64,000 nt of DNA from Verrucomicrobium sp. BvORR034 (GTDB taxonomy: Bacteria; Verrucomicrobiota; Verrucomicrobiia; Verrucomicrobiales; Verrucomicrobiaceae): the NCBI RefSeq assembly GCF_000739635.1, contig NZ_BATQ01000041.1, positions 156,126-220,125 on the forward strand, read 5' to 3'. The first letter of the stretch is position 1. Every line of letters begins with the position of its first letter. Below the pieces are notes generated by a model. It saw only the letters and a program-made list of their open reading frames with translations, did no database searches and was not told the DNA's origin. Shown here piece after piece: positions 1 through 10,300 of this stretch. The position numbers were made by a program, and so were the translations under genes.

Positions 1-1
1 G

Positions 2-370
2 GTCAATGATGTCTCTATCGAGTGGAAGGACGGGGCATCGAAAACTTCCGCGTCGGACATTCACCGTTACACCGTCGACTACAAGCTCTACTGGCACGGC
101 ATCATTCAGGCCAACAGTCACACCAAACTCCGGCTGACCTACAACAACGCCCTACAGGCCGTGACGGCCCATGAAGTGATCGAAACGACCGGCACCACGA
201 AGTCGGGGGTAGGGGAGATTGCCTTTGGCATCGGCGTCCTGCTCGGCAAGGCAGCCGTCGAGTCGATGTTGAACTCGAAGTGCGATCGTAGTCTGACCCG
301 CAGTAGTTTGGCGGTTGAGGTTCAGTTCCTTGGCATTATGCCACTAGGAAAGCCTCTTCTGGGCAACTGA
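2..370 (+). CDS. 3' end of an unidentified protein (5' truncated by window edge)
   Basis: An open frame runs from the window edge to a TGA at 368-370 and gives 122 residues with no internal stop. The visible part alternates hydrophobic and polar residues (for example YTVDYKLYWHGI) and has a Gly-rich hydrophobic stretch (IAFGIGVLLG), which suggests a beta-rich domain followed by a possible membrane-near helix. I do not recognise the family. Its last 49 bases overlap the 3' end of the convergent GYF-domain gene, so the extreme C-terminus may be a read-through tail rather than conserved sequence. Confidence 0.45.
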   Translation, partial: VNDVSIEWKDGASKTSASDIHRYTVDYKLYWHGIIQANSHTKLRLTYNNALQAVTAHEVIETTGTTKSGVGEIAFGIGVLLGKAAVESMLNSKCDRSLTRSSLAVEVQFLGIMPLGKPLLGN

Positions 371-1455
371 CTTCGAAATCTCTCTGCTTCTACATTCTGG
401 TTCAGGAGCGTCGTCTCCACCCAGTAGGGAGTGATTTCAGAGTAGCGAGGAATGACGGACATCATCTGTGCCATTTGGGGAGGAAACTCTACTTCATGGG
501 AAAAGGCTGGCTCGGCTTCGGCATAGCGTTGCCGAAGGATGTGCTCTAGGTAGGTGATCCGCATCAAGCGCATGAGATTGGCTTGGTTCTCAAGAACTCG
601 TTGGGGTTGGGACTCCATCTGTTTCATTCCCCCATCCATCAACTCAATGGCTGAAGGCAGGGCCCTGAGATATTCCTGCAAATCGGGATCTGTCACAACG
701 GTGGTCAGAAAGTGATCGATGTACTGTTTCCTCGGTTCGTATTCCAATGCGAAGCTTCGCGACCGGAGAGCCTGGTATTTCAACTGGTCATTCTTGTTGG
801 TACTCTTGCACTTCCGCGCTGCTTCAACCATGGGGTGGTGGATCCACGCAAATACTTCCGAATCTGAGGCCGGGAGTTTCCCTGAAGTTTGCGTGGCTGG
901 ATTTCGGGTTTGGCTTGGAGCAGGCGGGCGAAGAGAGGCGCTCACGATCTCCATAGCAACGAGGAAGAAGAATGCTCCAAGAATTCCCACTGCGGCCAGC
1001 ACCCATTTTTGAGCGGTGGAGTTTGTCCTCTTGAAAGCTCTCCCAGTGTTGTAAAAGCCAAGAAAGGCGATCAGCAGCCCTGCCCAGAAAAACTGGCCGA
1101 TTGCGACACTGAGTCCGGCAACTCCGCCTCCCAGAGAGGTGATAAGGAGCGAAGAAAACACGCGTTGCACGACGCTTGCCCACCCCAATCCTTCCGAGGG
1201 TGTTTGGCTTGTATTAAGACTTCCCCACGACGCCGGCAATTGGTTGCGTACGAGATGCGTCAAAACTTCCTCGACTGGCCTCCAGCCCTGGCTGTCTTCG
1301 GTTCTGGCAGAGTCTGTTGAAAGGAGGAGCCCGGTTCGGAGCATCTCCTGCACGGCATTAGTGTCGAAGGGGCCCATGCTCTGACCGTTCCTCAAGATTG
1401 TCAGACGGCGGGCGGGCCCACTCTGAAGTGGAGAGTGAATTGAGGTGTTCCCCAT
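322..1455 (-). CDS. GYF-domain (DUF4339-type) membrane protein
   Basis: This 377-residue protein begins with a GYF_2-type domain at about residues 17-68: ILRNGQSMGPFD, then a leucine-rich helix and the conserved W58. Two hydrophobic stretches follow (about 98-136 and 151-173), then a soluble, charged C-terminal half. In other bacteria this N-terminal domain is found on membrane proteins and is thought to bind proline-rich partners; its role here is unknown. The ATG lies inside a perfect 16-bp palindrome (1447-1462), so repressor binding there could block its expression. It diverges from the XRE regulator gene. Confidence 0.8.
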   Translation of the reverse strand: MGNTSIHSPLQSGPARRLTILRNGQSMGPFDTNAVQEMLRTGLLLSTDSARTEDSQGWRPVEEVLTHLVRNQLPASWGSLNTSQTPSEGLGWASVVQRVFSSLLITSLGGGVAGLSVAIGQFFWAGLLIAFLGFYNTGRAFKRTNSTAQKWVLAAVGILGAFFFLVAMEIVSASLRPPAPSQTRNPATQTSGKLPASDSEVFAWIHHPMVEAARKCKSTNKNDQLKYQALRSRSFALEYEPRKQYIDHFLTTVVTDPDLQEYLRALPSAIELMDGGMKQMESQPQRVLENQANLMRLMRITYLEHILRQRYAEAEPAFSHEVEFPPQMAQMMSVIPRYSEITPYWVETTLLNQNVEAERFRSQLPRRGFPSGIMPRN

Positions 1456-1462
1456 GGGGAAC
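1447..1462. promoter_or_regulatory. Operator-like palindrome A (GTTCCC-CATG-GGGAAC)
   Basis: A perfect 16-bp palindrome that contains the start codon of the GYF gene. It has the same half-sites, GTTCCC and GGGAAC with a 4-base spacer, as palindrome B 46 bp away. It is probably an operator of the adjacent XRE regulator (inference). Confidence 0.6.
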
Positions 1463-1490
1463 CAAATAGAGGCAAAGCCGTGGAAGAGTC

Positions 1491-1510
1491 AAGTTCCCTA
1501 CAGGGAACTT
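1491..1510. promoter_or_regulatory. Operator-like palindrome B (AAGTTCCCT-AC-AGGGAACTT)
   Basis: A perfect inverted repeat with 9-bp arms and a 2-bp spacer. The right arm contains AGGGA, the likely ribosome binding site for the ATG at 1514, 7 bases further on. Repressor bound here would cover both promoter-proximal DNA and the ribosome binding site, as expected for autoregulation. Confidence 0.65.
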
Positions 1511-1513
1511 TTT

Positions 1514-1798
1514 ATGCCTCATCGATTCCGCAACCTCATAGGCCCGTCCATTCGGGCCTGGAGGATGAATCGCGGAATTACGCAAGACGAACTGGCGGCT
1601 CGGCTCCAGTTGAGCGGGCTCGATCATTTGGATCGCGTAGCGGTGGCGAAAATCGAATCGCAAATCCGGTCCGTGTACGACTTTGAAGTCATCGTCTTGG
1701 CTAACGCGCTGAAAGTTACTGTGGCAGAACTGATGGCGGTTGGACCTAAAGAGATGGAGAAGGCGCTGCCGGATCTCGTTCGCGGGAAGAGAGGATAG
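1514..1798 (+). CDS. XRE-family helix-turn-helix regulator
   Basis: This is a 94-residue protein, mostly one HTH_3 domain: IRAWRMNRGITQDELAARLQ, then the recognition helix with VAVAKIES, then ALKVTVAELM. The ATG at 1514 is preferred over an upstream ATG at 1445, because AGGGA lies 7 bases before it and the upstream option would place both palindromes inside coding sequence. Such single-domain proteins usually act as dimeric repressors or antitoxin-like regulators. The two matched palindromes in the divergent promoter are the obvious targets. No ligand-binding domain is visible. Confidence 0.8.
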   Translation: MPHRFRNLIGPSIRAWRMNRGITQDELAARLQLSGLDHLDRVAVAKIESQIRSVYDFEVIVLANALKVTVAELMAVGPKEMEKALPDLVRGKRG

Positions 1799-2041
1799 CC
1801 CTTGGGGCGATCCTTCTCGATTGTTGGAGAACATCTGTTCGCATCAGGTGGTCTTGATCCCGGCAAATCTGGTTCTTGGCGTGCGCAAATAAGGAAGGCG
1901 TGATGCGCAATTTGGGAACACCCTGAAGTCGAGTGGGCACCGTGGTTGCTTCTAAGGATGGGAAATATGGGGCTGCAACAATCTCGGACACTCTATGAAG
2001 CCGTGAGGCGTTTTGCGGATCGTGACGAGAAGACAAATTCC

Positions 2042-4282
2042 ATGGGCGGATCGTCAATGCCACCGTCAATGTCCACCGCGGTTCTGGTCATCTTGTTCTG
2101 TGGACTTTGGACAAGTGTGAATGCGGCTTGGTCGGATACCAACGCAGATGGGCAAAATGACACCTGGACGGATCCCTCAAGTCAGGCTGTCACCACGCTT
2201 CAGGCAATGAATGCCCAGGGTGTGGATGTTGACAATGATGGGGCGACAAACACTGAGGAGGCGGCGCAAGGCTCCAACCCTTATGCAATCGACACTGATC
2301 AGGACGGCTTGACCGACGGGGATGAACTTCATGTCGTTCGATTGACGATACCTGGCGCATCCCTGACCAACTGGGACAGCGACGGCGATTTGTACAGCGA
2401 CTACGACGAGTACCATTCGTTTTTCGGTGTGAAGTATCTTGGAGGTGTACTGCCCGCCATTTCCGGTGCTTCATTCTCAGATTACGATGGTGACGGGTTC
2501 AAGAACCCGGTAGATCCTGCTCCAAAGGATCCCGATAATACCGCCGAGGTCTACTACATTCCCTCTGGAGAATGGGGATATGAAATTCCCTACAAGTGGT
2601 ACGGTGCGGCACTGGGAGATGCTGACGGCGACGGCATCGTGAATTTCGATGACTTGTTTCCATTCGTTGAGGACGATGACGACAACGATGGAATCCCGGA
2701 CAGCATTGACCCGAGTCCGGGGGACTACATGAATTTGAGTGCCATCAATGGGCTTGCGTGGGACTACAATGCAATGGGGGATATGGATGGGGACGGAATT
2801 CTGAACTGGTGGGATCCTCAGAATGATTCTCCTTTCGGTGACATCGACGGAGACGGCATTGCCAATCAGGATGACCCTGCGCCTGAAGATCCTCTCAACT
2901 TCAGCGCGGCCAACGGCATGGAATGGGGGTTGGACTACTACGCGGACAATGACGGCGATGGGATCCGAAACTGGTGGGATCCGCTTCCGTACCAGCCAAG
3001 TGCTGATGCTGATGGCGACGGCATCTTCGATCAGTACGATCCGATGCCTGAAGACAGCCAGAACTACAGTTCAATCAATGGCATTACCTGGTACGCGGAT
3101 GTCAACGGTGACATTGATGGCGACGGTGCCCTCAATTGGGAGGATGCCTCTCCCTACGGTTTGGACTCCGACGGAGATGGACTCTATGACTATCAAGAAC
3201 TGCAGTACGGATCGGATCTGTATATTGTGGATACCGATGGAGATGGGCTGACGGACTATGAAGAGGTGATGGTGTACTATACCAGCCCGACAAATCCCTA
3301 TGGCAGGAGTCAAAGTCTGGGTTGGGGTAATTTCTACAAGGACAGCGACCTTGTCGATCAAACTGACACGGACGGCGATTACATCCCGGACAAGATCGAA
3401 CTGTTCTATGGACTCAACATCAACGACTCTTCAGACGGGTGGGGGGATCTGGATTCAAATGGCATACCGAACTACTATCAGTACTGGAGTGGAACTGCCC
3501 TGGACCTTGGTTTGTCGGTCTATGATGCTGACGGCGATGGAATGACCGACGTTTTTGAATTGGCCTACGGATTGAATCCTGACGACCCGGGCGACGCTAT
3601 TCTGGATGGCGATGACGACGGAGTTCTAAACTACGAAGAGGGGAAGCTTGGACTCTCCCCTATCAAAACAAACACACTGGGAGGACAGTTCGAAAACTGG
3701 CGGAACTTTGACATTGGTTGGATGATCACCCGGATCTTCTATCCTGCGGATGATGCGCCCACCGAAGACTCCGATAGCGATGGCATTCCAGATTGGGGTG
3801 AACTGGCTCTTGCCGGTCTAAACCCCACTTTCACACGCGTTGCCGAGGGAGACCTTGATGGCGACGGAATGCCGGATTCCTGGGAACATCAGTACGGGAG
3901 ATGGAAATATCCTGCCAATGGGATGGACCTGAGGAGAAATGATGCAGAACTGGATGCAGACGGTGATGGGTTGAAGAACATCCAAGAGTACCAGTTTGGC
4001 ACTCATCCGCTGGCCGCCGACTCTGATGGTGATGGAATCATGGATGGAGCTGAGGATCTAGACAATGATGGGTTGACCTCTGCGCTCGAATTGCTCTTGG
4101 GGTTTAATCCCTTGATTGCAGACAGCGATCATGATGGCAACGACGACGGGGAGTCGATTCCTCCCAACGATCCTGACCGGGACGGTCAATTGACGGCGGA
4201 GGAGATCTCCATTGGGACCAATCCTGCCTGGAAGGATCACCCGGCTGTGGGACTAAAGGCAACCGGGAGCGTCGGCCCTTAG
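2042..4282 (+). CDS. Secreted thrombospondin type-3-like calcium-repeat protein
   Basis: About 746 residues. A signal peptide (core STAVLVILFCGLW, cleavage after SVNA) is followed almost entirely by DxDxDG calcium-binding motifs, about 25 of them, such as DADGDGI, DTDGDGLTD and DSDGDGIMD. The composition is very acidic. In thrombospondin and bacterial relatives these motifs each bind Ca2+ and stiffen a rod. No catalytic domain is visible, so it is probably a cell-surface or exported structural protein. Starts at 2042, 2057 and 2069 all keep the signal peptide. It lies 46 bp upstream of the RHS gene and may be co-transcribed with it. Confidence 0.8.
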   Translation: MGGSSMPPSMSTAVLVILFCGLWTSVNAAWSDTNADGQNDTWTDPSSQAVTTLQAMNAQGVDVDNDGATNTEEAAQGSNPYAIDTDQDGLTDGDELHVVRLTIPGASLTNWDSDGDLYSDYDEYHSFFGVKYLGGVLPAISGASFSDYDGDGFKNPVDPAPKDPDNTAEVYYIPSGEWGYEIPYKWYGAALGDADGDGIVNFDDLFPFVEDDDDNDGIPDSIDPSPGDYMNLSAINGLAWDYNAMGDMDGDGILNWWDPQNDSPFGDIDGDGIANQDDPAPEDPLNFSAANGMEWGLDYYADNDGDGIRNWWDPLPYQPSADADGDGIFDQYDPMPEDSQNYSSINGITWYADVNGDIDGDGALNWEDASPYGLDSDGDGLYDYQELQYGSDLYIVDTDGDGLTDYEEVMVYYTSPTNPYGRSQSLGWGNFYKDSDLVDQTDTDGDYIPDKIELFYGLNINDSSDGWGDLDSNGIPNYYQYWSGTALDLGLSVYDADGDGMTDVFELAYGLNPDDPGDAILDGDDDGVLNYEEGKLGLSPIKTNTLGGQFENWRNFDIGWMITRIFYPADDAPTEDSDSDGIPDWGELALAGLNPTFTRVAEGDLDGDGMPDSWEHQYGRWKYPANGMDLRRNDAELDADGDGLKNIQEYQFGTHPLAADSDGDGIMDGAEDLDNDGLTSALELLLGFNPLIADSDHDGNDDGESIPPNDPDRDGQLTAEEISIGTNPAWKDHPAVGLKATGSVGP
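2708..3202 (+). repeat. Three in-frame 165-bp (55-codon) repeats within the calcium-repeat gene
   Basis: Units start at 2708, 2873 and 3038, exactly 165 bases apart. Each encodes a DPxPxD start, then N-x-S-x-x-NG-x-x-W, a DxDGDG motif, and usually NWWDP. This is a higher-order repeat built on the shorter Ca-binding motif. Confidence 0.75.
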
Positions 4283-4328
4283 TCGGAAGGATTCAGATTC
4301 ACTCAAACCCCTCAGTTGACGCAAAATT

Positions 4329-7300
4329 ATGGCTCTCAATCGGCTTCTTGTTTTAGGGTCTCTATTGATGTTTTTCTCGGCCAACGCGTTTGGTCAGAGC
4401 ATTCGTGAGGTGCTTGTTTCAGTCCAGGAGCGGCGGCTTGCTCTGATGCAGAGGCGTGCCGTAGAAGCAGAATTGAAACGTGCGGCGGAGTTGGTTGCGG
4501 ATCCACAAGGGGTGCCGATGACGCCACTCGCCCCCGTTGACGATGATGACTTGATTGACTGGGGGGATGGGCTGGAGAGATTTCCGACGCAGGCGAAAAT
4601 CGAAGAGCTCCCCTTTACAAAGGTTATCGAAAAGCTCAACCGGGCATCGAGGGAGGTGGACTACCTCAAGCAGTTCTACCTGAATGTCGATGGATTCTCT
4701 ACAACGCAAAAATTTGACCTAAGCCACAGCTATACTGACGACGGAGTTTACCCTCCGCCATCTGGTTTGAGTTACCTGCCTTCGGCTGGCGATTTTGACG
4801 ATTCAAACTGGAGGCAGAAGATTCTGGTTCTTGCATCTCTTGTCGAACAGTTGCGGGCCCTGGCGTGGCCCATGGAGGTGTGTCAGTTTAGGGCGGCGAC
4901 GATGGACAATTCCAATGTGCCAATAGAGGACATGGATCTTGGGGTCCCGTTGCCTACTCCAAGCAATGGAGCAAACATGGCGGACTGCGACTCCACAGTG
5001 GGGATGACCTACGTCGCGCAATTGTACAAATGGGGGGCGTTGGGGCAGCCCAGTTCCTTTTATACCGAACTCGGTGGCGTGCGAGGGATTAAGACCATGG
5101 TGCTGCCGGAAAATATTCTGGGGGACAACAAAATTGATGAAGGCAAATTGGTCTTGTATAGGAGACTCAGGGCACCTCTGCCTTGGATCGCAAGCGAAGT
5201 TTACCCGCTCCACAAAGATTCGCTCCCGTTTCACTTTCGCAAGGAATACCATTCAGTCACAAATACTTTTGAACGTGGAGAGTTTGTTGTTGGAAATGCA
5301 GGGCTGCAAACAAGAGCTGAAGTGGAAGGCATGGAGGCGCAAGTCCGCTCACGGTGGACCTTGCCGCAGCTTGCGGCACCCGGAGAGTATTCCGGATACC
5401 AAGGCTACCTTTACGATTGGCAGCCTGAGGATACATTTCCACCCGGCATGGATTTCGTTATCGAACTGGAAACTGTGTGCTTTCCTGACTTTGCGCCCAT
5501 CCAGAGGGCCACAGAGCGGCACTTGATGTCAGTCATCGCGACGAATCCTGGGAGCCTGCAGGTGAATGCGAGCAAATATCTTGCGGAGGTCGATCTTGGC
5601 AGGGGCCTGCGTGACCGTAATCAGACGGGGGTGCTGACTTTTCGACCCGATGGCTTTGGGACAGTCGAATTTTCTGGCAGCTTGAGTGGTTTCAAGGCGA
5701 TATTTGAGACCGATCATGACAAATTCTCCCAAGCAGTAGTTGAAGAACCATTTGGAGGGGAGCATGAGGCATCGCTATTTACTCCTGAAGTTTATACGGC
5801 CACAGGATTCTCGGACAAAGCTGGATATGTCTCGGCTTGGTCCGCACCCAGGCTGAGACAGATCTTCGGATCGGACATCTCGATCGACATCGAATATGTC
5901 AATGACTACAAAAGGGTCCTGAGGTTCTTTTGGACGACAAAGATCACAGTTCCGGGCGACAACGTCGTGGTCCCGGTTGAAATCACCGGGGAGCCGTTCA
6001 AGACCATTGTGGTGGAGAATGCGGATGGAGTGGAGAACGGCGAATTTCCCGAGAGTGAACCAAGTCTCCACATTTTTGAAGTGGTGGGTGAAGATGAAGA
6101 GGGTGTGGTGGGATTGCACTGGGAGGTCAAGCGCACCGAAGACTGGAGCGGGCATCCCCTGCAGATTGTGATTAAGGGTGGTTCTGCTGAAGGGGGCCAG
6201 GACCTGTTCCAAAAGACTATCAGTGTCGAGCAGGACGACTCCATCCTCGAGACCACGCTGTACGGAGGCGCGACCACGATCATCGCCACCACCTATACAA
6301 GCGCTCAGAACAACAGGTTTTCCTTGTCTCCTGAACCGGTGCAGATTTCGCAAGGCGGCCGCGTTGCGGCTCTTGAATATACCGCGTTTGCAACATCTTC
6401 TGACTTGTCAAACACCACTTTGACTCTTCGGCCGATGCTGACCAAACAATCCCACTCTGGGACTGGGTGGACGCTTGATGGAGCGGAAGTCGCCTGGAAT
6501 CAGGATGGTACATTCAAATCCAGCAAATTTCAGCGGGCTGGTGGTGAGTACAGTCAAGCCAATACCTGGGACAATCTGAAAGTCACAGCATCGTACAAGC
6601 TTGATGGAGTTGAGTATCGTGCCATAGAATGTGAATATTCAGAAGCACTCACCAAGGAGCAGCATCGGATTGGAGGAGCGGAGACGATCGTTTTGTTTAA
6701 CGGGCCTGAGGAAATAGCTCCTTGGACGGTCAAGCAGATCAAGAGTCCTGAAGGGTACTTTGAAAACTTCACCACCACACCCGGAGTCGATGTCTCCATA
6801 CAGAGTGTTTTGGAGGGGTGGGGCGACAATCACGATGCGGGCCGACAGACCATCGTTACCACCAATAGAATGGGGGGGCTTATCACACGTTCTGTCGTGT
6901 CAACCGCCCAGAATCCTCCGCTGACGATAGAATTTCAGGCGGGAGGTGAGCATGAAGGGTTTGGTTCCCCGGGAACCATCACAGGTCTAAGGGGTGATAT
7001 TACGACAATAGAGTGGCAGACAGCAGGGCGAAATACCGGGGCCATGTTGAAGGTGAAGTCGCCCGAGGGGATTGAGCGAGGGGCTACCGGCTATGACTAC
7101 CTGGGGCGTCCATCAGGCTACCAGGCGGGCTTTGCCACCTATAGCGCCAACTATGCGGATCGGTTTGCCCCGAAATTTAGCGGGCCAGAAAGTGAAAATG
7201 TGGAGGAAGTGCAAAACCAGTTCGGCGAGTTGGTAAGTTGGAGCACGACTGCCAGGGGCGGGATGGAGGTGAATCTTGCTCAAGCGGGCGCCTCGATCAC

Positions 7301-10300
7301 CTTGGACGGTCGAAGCGCATCATTGGATCTGGGATCCCGTGGCGAAGTCACAGGAGTTGGAGGTGGGATGGGTTCGAGGGGAACTCGTGAGAGTTGGAGC
7401 CTTGAGCAGATTGCAGGATATTCCAGGAAATTGCTTTGCCGTGCATCCATCGCGCGCAACCGGGCCGGTACCGATTCCTCCAGCGTGCGGGAGTACTTCG
7501 ATGAGCGAGGTCGGATGGTGCGGCGCATTTCTCCCGGCAATAGCGGGGGTGAACTGATCGAAGGTTGGAGCTACAGTGATTTGGATCGAAGCGTCACGTA
7601 TTATCCTGGACCCGGCCCCTACTACCCATACTTCAAGCCGATCAAGCAGAGCTTGAGTTTCACAAGTGACAGCGTGACGATTACGACCCGAAGAGAAAGC
7701 TACGACATTCTCCGGTCAATATCCAAGATTGGAAATGGAAAAATTGTTGCGCTCACCGAAGTGAACGATGACAGCCACGGAGGGGTTGCCCAGTGGAAAC
7801 CCCTTTCGCATGTCGCTACAGATGTTGTTGGTGGGGTGATCACGACAACTCCTCTGGGGTTGCCTGATGCATCACGCACGGTCACGATTTCGACGCCCTC
7901 TCCGACAGGCACGATGAAAGTGGAGAGCGTAGGGACGGATGACGAGAGTCTGATGACCATGCAGGATGGTCGTCCCAAGACGATCTCTGGGAAAGTTGGC
8001 GGGATACCGTTTTCACAGACGCTAAACTACAACTACAATCGATTGGGCTCTGTGGCCAGCACCCTGGGAGGCCGGGCGTATGGCTTGCAGTTCAACAACA
8101 AGGGACAGTTGACCGAATCAAGCGGTCCGGGGTTTCACGCATCGTTGGTACCCGCAGGTGCTCCAGGGTACAGTTTGAAAGTTTCCGATTCGGTTCAAGA
8201 TACCGAGGTGACTCATACTGTAAATTCGGTGGGGGATTTCACGAGCGTGACGGGCAACGTCCACGAGCCAGTCGCCGCCCTGACGCAAGACACTCCTGAG
8301 GGCGGTTCCGCGACAAGCTATAATACCAATCTCACGGTGACGCGTTCACCTGATGGTTCATTGCTGAAGAAGGAGTACGTCGGCGGTGGTTTGGGGGCAA
8401 TCGAGTATGCTTACAATGAGGACAATTCGATCAGCAGCAGTGGCAGTGCAGTGGAGGCAGTCACCTATCAGCCACGGACAGATGGATTGGATGCGCAATA
8501 CTATGGCGCTGCAGGCACTGTTGCCACGAACTACTACAAAGTCGGATTGCGAAAAGACGTGTCAGGTCCGACTGATGGCCGCGAGTTCAAATATCAGCAT
8601 CTCAGCAAGACTGAAGAGCGTTATATGGGGGCAAGTGAACTTGCGGGAGCAACTCAAACCTGGTCTTACGACGACGTTGGGAATCGCAACGGTCTTCTGC
8701 TGAGTGTGAGTACCACCGGTTCGAGCTTTGCCTCTGCCTGGAGCCTGGACAACTCTGGTCGACCACTTGTCGCGACAGGAGGTCATATCACAGGATGGTA
8801 CGAGTACAGTCCTACAACGGGCGAATTGGCGACATTTACCCGCGGCAAGTTTCCTGATGGAATTCAGTCTCCCGCTTCAGGTGCATCATTGACGACGACC
8901 TTGCAGCGTGATGCTCTGGGGCGTGTGACAGGCTGTGCCACTGTGAACAGCCTGGGAGAGAGCTTCAATTACACGTACGCCTACAATCAAAGAAATCTGC
9001 GGGAGTCTCGCTTGTCGGCATCGGGCGTCTCGTGGAGCGCCATACAATATGATTCTCGAGGTCGTTTGACGCACGCCACATTGGGAGGATCGGCGTTGCC
9101 CAGTATCAATTCACTCGTCTACGACTACGACAATCGCAACAACCGCAATGTAGCAGGAAGCGCAGTCACATTCGCCAACAATGGGGTCGATCAAGTCACT
9201 GGAAGGACTTTGAGTCAAAGGGGGTACGGGGTGCATGGAACGGTTGCTCCTGGTGGGGTGGTACGAGTTTTTCATCCGCAAGCAGGAGCCGAAGGTGAAT
9301 TGATCTTGGCAGATGAGGTTACGGGGGCTTACTCGGCGTACTGGACTGTTCCTTCAAACTGGGCCGCAGGTGGTGTCGGCCGCATTGAAATGCTGGTAAG
9401 AGGAACTCTTCCTGGTGCGGGTGTGGGGGGGACTGACGCCGTCGCAGACCAACAAGTCTGGGTGGTGGTTCCGGCAAGCGCTGAGACCTATGTTTACGAC
9501 GGGGCAGGACGTACCACGGAAGACAGCGGTTGGGTATACGCTTGGAACGGAATGGGGTGCTTGACCCAGATGCAGCGCAAGAGCAACACCAGTGTAGATC
9601 CTTCTGTAGCGACTGAGGTTCTCAACTTCACATACGACGGCGACCGGCGCCGCACCAAGAAGGTGCGAACTCTCACGTTCAACAACGGCCAGCCTCAGAG
9701 GATAGAAACATCCAAGATGCATTGGAGCGACTGGCTCCCTGTGTGTGAAGAGGTGTCAGTGAATGGTGGTTTGGTGAGTCGTCGATGGTTTGTCTGGGGA
9801 AAGGATGTCAGTGGCACTTGGGAGGGCGCGGGGGGGATTGGGGGCCTTGTCGCTATTGAGGAGGAAGGGGGGAGGCGCCTGCTGCCCGTTGAAGACGGTT
9901 TGGGCAATATTGTGGCGGTCATCAACGAAGCCAATGGCTATACGATCGCGAGGTTTGACTACTCGCCTTACGGTGAACTCGTTTCATCGTCGGGCGACCT
10001 GGCCGCCTGTCCGTTTCGGTACCAGAGCAAATACCACGATACGGAGACTGGATTGAGCTACTTTGGCTACCGGTACTACAGTGCGAAGCTGGGACGTTGG
10101 ATCAGCCGTGATCCATTGGGAGAAGATGGCGGATTCAATCTCTACGGATATTGTGGGAATGACCCGGTGAACTATTTTGACCCCCTTGGCTTGGCGACTG
10201 AAGAGCAACGACATGCTGATGCGGTTGTGGCGTCAGCATTGAGGAAAGTATTTCAGAAGAGAGCTGCCCTTACGGATGATGTGGAGGAAGCAGAAGCCTT

